A stretch of DNA of 9,089 nt from Candidatus Zhuqueibacterota bacterium RBG_16_48_16 (lineage in GTDB: Bacteria > Zhuqueibacterota > Zhuqueibacteria > Residuimicrobiales > Sediminimicrobiaceae): NCBI GenBank assembly GCA_001771235.1, contig METF01000097.1, forward strand, positions 1 through 9,089, written 5' to 3'. The position numbers and the translations under genes are program-made. The notes under the pieces are model-generated. The model was not told where the DNA came from and searched no databases. It was given only the letters and a program-made list of their open reading frames with translations. Numbering within the stretch: position 1 is the first letter of the stretch; the number at the start of each line of letters is the position of its first letter. Below, piece by piece: positions 5,485 to 9,089 of the stretch.

Positions 5485-6570
5485 TTAAAGCAATTCTTTC
5501 AGATGTTCTCGAAATTCTCTTTTTGCTACTTTTGCGAGATATTCAAAAACCGACCGCTCATTTTTCCGATATTCACGCTGCGTAAGTTCCGGGAGATAAA
5601 ACCTGAGGTTGCGATAGTACGACGAGCTGTCTTTTTTCTGAATCAAATCATACAACACATCCCTTAGCGCATTGCTGTAAATTTTTGCCCGTTCCGCATC
5701 GAGCTTGCCCGAGTCGACATACAGTGAGTTTATCTTGCCCCAGATGCCCCTCATGACGATATCTATAAAACCCTCAATTTCCTTGGATTCCAGGTTATCA
5801 AGGGGTGTCGGAACGTTTTCTTCCGAGTTCATTTTTTCTCGAAATGCTTCAAACTTGACATTTCGCATCAATTTAACGATCACGTCCAAAGCAATAAAAT
5901 TACGGTAATCCGAAAGCGAATGAATCTGCATCAGTAATTTTCGTATGGTGTTGGCAACGGAATCGTTCGGATTATAAATATCCATAAAGCGCGAATCCAA
6001 CATTTCTTCAGGAACAGGCGGCAAGGCTCTGCGCAAATACACTTTTAATCCATTCATGTCCACAGAATCCTTATCCTCCAGCTCGAAGCCGTTTGTATAA
6101 AAAACGAATTCTTTGCCCATGTCCTGAAATACCCTGAGCTTTTGGGAATTGCGCACAGCGACTTTGATATTTCGAACGATCTTTGCTCCTTCAGGGTCGC
6201 GCTCTCTGAAAATTCTTGAGAGCTCTTGTTTTGTTTTACGAACGATCAGCCTGCGAAGCAAAATAAGCACTTCGGAATCTGTGATCTCGTTCTCTCCGTT
6301 TATAAAAGGATTGAAATATTTCTGCAGTTGAGGAAAGTTCCCCTTCCCGTCCGAACAAAACAGCTCAGCGATGCAATCTATGGATAGATCTTCGATCTCG
6401 ACCGTGGTGTCGAGCCTTTCGCCGGTAATTCGCTTGCCTAACACCTCCTGGTATTTGAGGTAGCTGAGCGATATTTTCTGCGCTAAATTAATAAAACTTA
6501 CAAGATCAGATTGGGCATAATTCCCCCCGCAAATTTTTTGAACTAATGAAGTTAATTCTGGATTCTTCAT
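5485..6570 (-). CDS. Unrecognised protein, possibly distantly sigma-factor-like
   Basis: A 361-residue protein of a family I do not recognise. It is largely helical and charged, with no signal peptide or membrane segment. Residues about 20-71 (ending VEIEDLSIDCIAELF) followed by a basic helical stretch at about 104-136 (LLRRLIVRKTKQELSRIF, then RERDPEGAKIVRNIK) recall the layout of sigma-70 region 2, where an acidic D-L motif precedes a DNA-contacting helix. No clear region 4 helix-turn-helix is visible, so this is a weak inference, supported mainly by the next gene encoding a ZAS-type protein. The ATG at 6570 is preferred because AGGAAAG lies 12 bases upstream; a TTG at 6597 would add nine residues but lacks a good ribosome binding site. 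It is probably co-transcribed with the 223-residue gene 93 bases downstream and may depend on the sigma-54-type site at 6811-6826. Confidence 0.8.
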   Translation of the reverse strand: MKNPELTSLVQKICGGNYAQSDLVSFINLAQKISLSYLKYQEVLGKRITGERLDTTVEIEDLSIDCIAELFCSDGKGNFPQLQKYFNPFINGENEITDSEVLILLRRLIVRKTKQELSRIFRERDPEGAKIVRNIKVAVRNSQKLRVFQDMGKEFVFYTNGFELEDKDSVDMNGLKVYLRRALPPVPEEMLDSRFMDIYNPNDSVANTIRKLLMQIHSLSDYRNFIALDVIVKLMRNVKFEAFREKMNSEENVPTPLDNLESKEIEGFIDIVMRGIWGKINSLYVDSGKLDAERAKIYSNALRDVLYDLIQKKDSSSYYRNLRFYLPELTQREYRKNERSVFEYLAKVAKREFREHLKELL

Positions 6571-6810
6571 ATTTATGCGCGGCTTTCCTAATTTCAACCC
6601 ATACCATTCGTTAGTTACCCATCAACCCTCATCTAGAGACTAGTGTCCGTTCCGCCATCCCTGTTTTGCTCGTAGAATAATGCGGGTCATGCCTTATGCC
6701 TCACTATCATATGCGCATAATTGTCAACTTCATGGGCCCATCTTCACATCCATAAATTTAAGTCAATTGGTAGTGCGCTATGAACATACTAGGCTTTGAG
6801 TGTTCTCGTT

Positions 6811-6826
6811 CGCAAATCGTATACCA
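6811..6826 (-). promoter_or_regulatory. Candidate sigma-54 (-24/-12) promoter
   Basis: The minus strand reads CTGGTATACGATTTGCG. The GG (6824-6825) and GC (6812-6813) are separated by exactly 10 bases as sigma-54 requires, and TGG at -24 and TTGC at -12 are complete; the usual CAC after GG is TAT. It points at the gene starting at 6570, with a leader of roughly 230 bases. It lies directly downstream of a sigma-54 activator gene and has palindromes about 100 and 125 bases upstream. I saw no comparable match in the other intergenic regions. Confidence 0.45.
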
Positions 6827-6846
6827 GAGAAGCGGAAATTTTTGGC

Positions 6847-6876
6847 GTTATAACTATATGAATTTTTTGATGTGAA
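6847..6876 (-). promoter_or_regulatory. Weak sigma-70-like promoter candidate
   Basis: On the minus strand TTCACA (6871-6876) and TATAAC (6847-6852) are 18 bases apart, each 5 of 6 to consensus. It would give a leader of about 270 bases to the gene starting at 6570. It is an alternative to the sigma-54-type site just downstream; this AT-rich region could produce such a match by chance. Confidence 0.25.
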
Positions 6877-6897
6877 AGGGAGGTTGGATCAGGTGCT

Positions 6898-6908
6898 GTT
6901 GTGACAAA
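6898..6908. promoter_or_regulatory. Repeated palindromic site GTTGTGACAAA, copy 2
   Basis: Exact copy of the 11-mer at 8445-8455. Here it is about 100 bases upstream of the candidate sigma-54 promoter, next to the GAGACA palindrome. Having one copy at the regulator's own promoter and one at the next transcription unit is what a shared operator would look like. Confidence 0.35.
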
Positions 6909-6920
6909 TTGTGAGGTAAT

Positions 6921-6933
6921 GAGACACTGTCTC
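6921..6933. promoter_or_regulatory. Perfect palindrome GAGACACTGTCTC, possible enhancer site
   Basis: Six-base arms GAGACA and TGTCTC flank a single C. It lies about 125 bases upstream of the start predicted from the candidate sigma-54 promoter at 6811-6826, a normal distance for an enhancer-binding protein site. The half-site with flank, ATGAGACA (6919-6926), recurs at 8503-8510 upstream of the NtrC-family gene. Binding is inferred, not shown. Confidence 0.4.
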
Positions 6934-6944
6934 AGCGCGAAACA

Positions 6945-6968
6945 TTTTTTCGACTTTGTCGGAAAAAA
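6945..6968. repeat. Small hairpin 40 bases after the regulator stop codon
   Basis: T6, CGAC (6951-6954), a TTT loop, GTCG (6958-6961), one unpaired G and A6 form a near-perfect inverted repeat. It could mark the 3' end of the regulator transcript, but on either strand the stem is followed by A/T-mixed sequence and no T run lies outside the stem, so it is not a standard intrinsic terminator. Confidence 0.35.
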
Positions 6969-7007
6969 TATTCCCCAATTTAGCGTTAATAATATTAAAA
7001 AGTTATG

Positions 7008-8393
7008 TCAACTTTTCACCATGGGCAGGCCGTACTTTTTTGCTTTGCGATAAATTGTCGCACGCCCAATCCCCAATTTCTTAGCCGTCTGAGATATATT
7101 CCCCTCACACTCCAAGAGCGCCTGCCGCAGGGCTTGCTCCTCAAGTTTCTCAATCCAGCCGGCCAAAGTGTCGTCCGATTCGTAAATTCTTTTTTCACCA
7201 AGAGATTTTACAGCAGCGGGCAAATCTTTGGCGGAAACCTCCGCACTATTGGCCAGCACGACAGCCCTTTCAACCGCGTTTTCCAGCTCGCGGACGTTAC
7301 CGGGCCAGTTGTATGCCATCAATAAATCCAATGCATCGGATGATATACTTCGAATATCTTTGCCCTCCTGGCCGCAGAATTTTTTCAGGAAATGAGCCGC
7401 AAGGTGAGGGACATCCTCCTTTCGATCTCGAAGTGGCGGCAGCTTGATCGGGAAAACGGAGATGCGGTAATAGAGGTCTTCGCGGAATTCGCCTTTCTTC
7501 ATTTCTTCTTCCAGGTCCTTATTGGTGGCCGATATGACGCGCACATCAACTTTGATGAGCTCGTTAGCGCCGACGCGCTCGAATTCCCGTTCCTGTAAAA
7601 CACGAAGTAGCTTGGATTGAGTGGCCGAGGTCATTAATCCTATTTCATCGAGAAATATCGTGCCGCCATTTGCCTGTTCGAATTTACCGATCCTTCTGCC
7701 TGTCGCGCCGGTGAACGCACCTTTTTCATGGCCGAAAAGCTCACTCTCCAACAGCGACTCCGGCAGCGCCGAGCAGTTTACCGCCACAAAGGGCTTGCTG
7801 GCTCGAGCTTTGGAATGAAAATGAATGGCCCTGGCTATCAATTCCTTACCGGTGCCGCTTTCCCCTTGAATTAACACGGTGACGTTGCTGTTAATGATCT
7901 TTTCAATGGAACGAAAGACATCTTGCATACCGCCGCTCTGGCCGATGATGTTATCAAACGCATACTTGTCTTTCAGCTCCAGGCGCAGCTCGTCAACCTC
8001 CCGGCGCAGGGAACTGTTGATCAATGCATTCTGTACAGTGACGATCAACCTGTCGCGGGCGAACGGTTTTGTGAGAAAATCATAGGCTCCTAATTTCATC
8101 GTGCTCACGGCCCGCTCGATGGTGCCATGAGCGGTCATCATGACGACCGGGATCCGGGAATCTTCTTCCTTGATCTTTTTCAACGTTTCAATGCCGTCGA
8201 TGCCGGGCATTTGGATATCCAATAACACCAGATCCGGAATCTCGTCGTGAATGCTTTTAAGACAAGCCTCACCGTTTAGCGAGGTCTTTATCTCATATTT
8301 CCTTTCCTTGCGCAGGCTGGCTTCGATCATCTTGCATATATTTTTATCATCATCGACGATTAATATCAACGGCCGTTTGCTTTTCTCTTCCAC
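7008..8393 (-). CDS. NtrC-family sigma-54-dependent response regulator
   Basis: This is a bacterial enhancer-binding protein of 461 residues, a normal length for the family. A receiver domain (about 9-125) has the acidic cluster D14-D16, phospho-acceptor D59 in LLDIQMPGIDG, T87 and K109. The AAA+ domain (about 148-380) has Walker A GESGTGKE (177-184), the sigma-54-contacting GAFTGA loop (225-230), Walker B GGTIFLDE (D249, E250) and the NWPGNVREL block. A Fis-type helix-turn-helix closes the protein (about 430-457, NISQTAKKLGIGRATIYRKA). Every catalytic motif is intact, so it should be a working phosphorylation-controlled ATPase that remodels sigma-54 RNA polymerase. The GTG start at 8393 is chosen because GGAG lies 8 bases upstream. 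No partner histidine kinase is in the window. A candidate sigma-54 promoter with upstream palindromes lies just beyond its 3' end, suggesting the next genes as targets. The orthologue name is not determinable. Confidence 0.95.
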   Translation of the reverse strand: MEEKSKRPLILIVDDDKNICKMIEASLRKERKYEIKTSLNGEACLKSIHDEIPDLVLLDIQMPGIDGIETLKKIKEEDSRIPVVMMTAHGTIERAVSTMKLGAYDFLTKPFARDRLIVTVQNALINSSLRREVDELRLELKDKYAFDNIIGQSGGMQDVFRSIEKIINSNVTVLIQGESGTGKELIARAIHFHSKARASKPFVAVNCSALPESLLESELFGHEKGAFTGATGRRIGKFEQANGGTIFLDEIGLMTSATQSKLLRVLQEREFERVGANELIKVDVRVISATNKDLEEEMKKGEFREDLYYRISVFPIKLPPLRDRKEDVPHLAAHFLKKFCGQEGKDIRSISSDALDLLMAYNWPGNVRELENAVERAVVLANSAEVSAKDLPAAVKSLGEKRIYESDDTLAGWIEKLEEQALRQALLECEGNISQTAKKLGIGRATIYRKAKKYGLPMVKS

Positions 8394-8444
8394 TTTCTCT
8401 TCTCCAACAAAGAAAACATAAACTGATTCGGTGCATTAACCTGA

Positions 8445-8455
8445 GTTGTGACAAA
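8445..8455. promoter_or_regulatory. Repeated palindromic site GTTGTGACAAA, copy 1 (regulator promoter)
   Basis: GTTGTGACAAA contains the palindrome TTGT-G-ACAA. The identical 11-mer occurs at 6898-6908, in the other regulatory region next to the NtrC-family gene. This copy lies directly after the predicted -10 box, over the expected transcription start. A shared operator of the adjacent regulator is an inference from position and repetition. Confidence 0.35.
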
Positions 8456-8484
8456 ATCTTAGCAAATATTTCGAACAATATCAA
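8456..8484 (-). promoter_or_regulatory. Candidate sigma-70 promoter of the NtrC-family regulator
   Basis: Read on the minus strand, TTGATA (8479-8484) and TAAGAT (8456-8461) are separated by exactly 17 bases. They match the -35 consensus at 5 of 6 and the -10 consensus at 4 of 6 positions. Transcription would begin near 8449, giving a leader of roughly 56 bases before the GTG start. The palindrome TTGTGACAA at 8446-8454 sits over the predicted start point, which would suit repression. Prediction by eye only. Confidence 0.5.
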
Positions 8485-8511
8485 GAGAATTCTTGTATTA
8501 ACATGAGACAG

Positions 8512-9089
8512 TTAAAAAAATCGATGAAATACTTTTTCCAGCAGGGTCTCATTTTCAAGCTGCAAGTGCATCCGCAGGTAATGCCAATTCGGATCGGATT
8601 TGACAAAGGAAGCAACTTTGACCCAGTCTTTTTCCGTGGTGATAACAAATTTTGCATTCCTTTTAGCCGCCTCTTTTTGAATGGTTCCCATATCCCCCAT
8701 TGAGTAAATGTGATGATCCTTAAAAGCGATCATATCGACGATGTCGATGCCATATTCATCAAGGCTCTTTCGAAAAGTCGATGGGGATGCTAAACCACAA
8801 AAGGCGATGACTTGCCCTTTAAGATCATTTGTCAAAACCGGGCCCCGCACATTGAAAACTCCTCCGAATGTATAAACCGCGCGGAAAACCGGTTTATCGC
8901 GCAAAAATGGCCAACCCGCGCTGCCGGAACTTTTTATATCATTCACCCAATAAAGATCGCCCCGCTTCATATTAAACGCAAACTCCCGCAGCGGCCCGGC
9001 GGGCAATACGAATCCATTGCCCAAACCAAATCCGGCATTAATTGAGAGAATGTCCACATCCCGGAACAGTCTTCGATGTTGAAAGCCGT
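8512..9089 (-). CDS. lpxK: Tetraacyldisaccharide 4'-kinase (LpxK), C-terminal part, cut by window edge
   Basis: LpxK phosphorylates the 4' position of the tetraacyl disaccharide lipid A precursor at the inner membrane, a late step of the Raetz pathway. The frame stays open to the right edge and the first readable residues are GFQHRRLFRDVDI, which match the family's DGxQHxxLxRDxDI motif. They are followed by GNGFVLPAGPLRE (family GNGxxLPAGPLRE), AFCGLASPSTF, the DHHIYS block and the ITTEKDWVKV block near the C-terminus. About 191 residues are present out of a usual 330 to 360. The N-terminal Walker A half lies outside the window. A GTG at 9057 could be mistaken for the start but sits inside the conserved motif. 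The stop is followed by 118 bases before the next gene on the same strand, with no convincing terminator. Identification is firm; an intact N-terminus cannot be judged. Confidence 0.95.
   Translation of the reverse strand, partial: GFQHRRLFRDVDILSINAGFGLGNGFVLPAGPLREFAFNMKRGDLYWVNDIKSSGSAGWPFLRDKPVFRAVYTFGGVFNVRGPVLTNDLKGQVIAFCGLASPSTFRKSLDEYGIDIVDMIAFKDHHIYSMGDMGTIQKEAAKRNAKFVITTEKDWVKVASFVKSDPNWHYLRMHLQLENETLLEKVFHRFF

Larger units (their letters stand above)
6571..7007. other. 437-base gene-free regulatory region
   Basis: I found no credible gene here: minus-strand ATG-led frames are all under 20 codons and no tRNA-like fold was seen. The right end holds the hairpin after the regulator gene, then the palindromes and promoter candidates listed separately. 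The last 200 or so bases before 6570 have no feature I can name and would be leader RNA if the upstream promoter is used. Confidence 0.6.

Noticed and set aside
6571..6597. TTG start at 6597 for the 361-residue gene
   Set aside because: There is no clear ribosome binding site before it, while the ATG at 6570 has AGGAAAG upstream. It is not excluded.
6704..6727. TTGACA at 6722-6727 on the minus strand as a -35 box
   Set aside because: The best -10-like hexamer (TATGAT) is only 10 bases away; nothing suitable lies at 16 to 18 bases.
6945..6968. Bidirectional intrinsic terminator
   Set aside because: The flanking T and A runs are part of the stem itself, and no T tract follows the hairpin on either strand. 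It was kept only as an inverted repeat.
6983..7011. TTGACA at 7006-7011 on the minus strand as a -35 box
   Set aside because: No acceptable -10 box lies 16 to 18 bases away; the nearby TATTAT is only 12 bases from it.
8482..8495. Dyad CAAGAGAATTCTTG after lpxK as a terminator
   Set aside because: The stem is AT-rich, has only five base pairs, lacks a following T run and overlaps the predicted -35 box of the regulator gene.
9055..9057. GTG as a start for a short 181-residue protein
   Set aside because: The frame continues upstream to the window edge through the conserved LpxK motif GFQHRRL, so this is an internal codon.
1..9089. CRISPR array, tRNA, rRNA or insertion sequence
   Set aside because: No regularly spaced repeats, cloverleaf-like segments, rRNA-like stretches, transposase motifs or paired terminal repeats were found.

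Overview
The window comes from a Gram-negative bacterium: its right edge carries the C-terminal part of LpxK, a lipid A biosynthesis kinase, and the next gene is an NtrC-type sigma-54 activator. The mix of REC-PATAN (DUF4388) proteins, GTPase-like relatives of the COG2229/MglA type, a ZAS-type zinc protein and several unrecognised genes points away from the well-studied Enterobacteria and towards a deltaproteobacterial, FCB-group or candidate-phylum genome. I cannot fix the lineage from the sequence alone. All credible genes lie on the minus strand, so transcription runs from right to left.

Right part (about 9089 to 7008): the truncated lpxK gene is followed after 118 bases by a complete 461-residue NtrC-family response regulator. 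This regulator has its own plausible sigma-70 promoter and a GTG start with a good ribosome binding site.

Middle part (about 7007 to 4720): a 437-base gene-free region holds a candidate sigma-54 (-24/-12) promoter. Upstream of it lie two palindromes at typical enhancer distance; one of them (TTGTGACAA) recurs at the regulator's own promoter. This region leads into two genes: a 361-residue protein of unknown function with weak resemblance to sigma-factor region 2, and a soluble 223-residue protein with a zinc-binding anti-sigma (ZAS) motif. A 39-base hairpin separates the two genes.

Left part (about 4719 to 1): a 469-base gene-free region is crowded with palindromes and a tandem repeat, and ends in a strong sigma-70-like promoter (TTGACA, 17-base spacer, TACATT). 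Below it lies a compact cluster. The first gene is a 597-residue fusion of a receiver-like domain, a PATAN domain, a winged-helix-like segment, a long acidic linker and a degenerate GTPase-like domain. It overlaps by 8 bases a 401-frame REC-PATAN gene. Next come a free-standing 170-residue degenerate GTPase-like protein, a possible 28-residue ORF and a 129-residue Cys4 protein.

The most interesting theme is this left cluster. Both GTPase-like domains have lost the P-loop Lys-Thr and share a substitute NDxxRK motif. Both receivers are altered at key positions, one carrying Glu in place of the phosphorylated Asp. This looks like a signalling module built from pseudo-enzymes, probably working through protein-protein contacts in the way of polarity, motility or surface-behaviour regulators; that role is inference. 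The REC-PATAN gene also has a ten-A run that shifts the frame shortly before a much more natural-looking end and a large inverted repeat.
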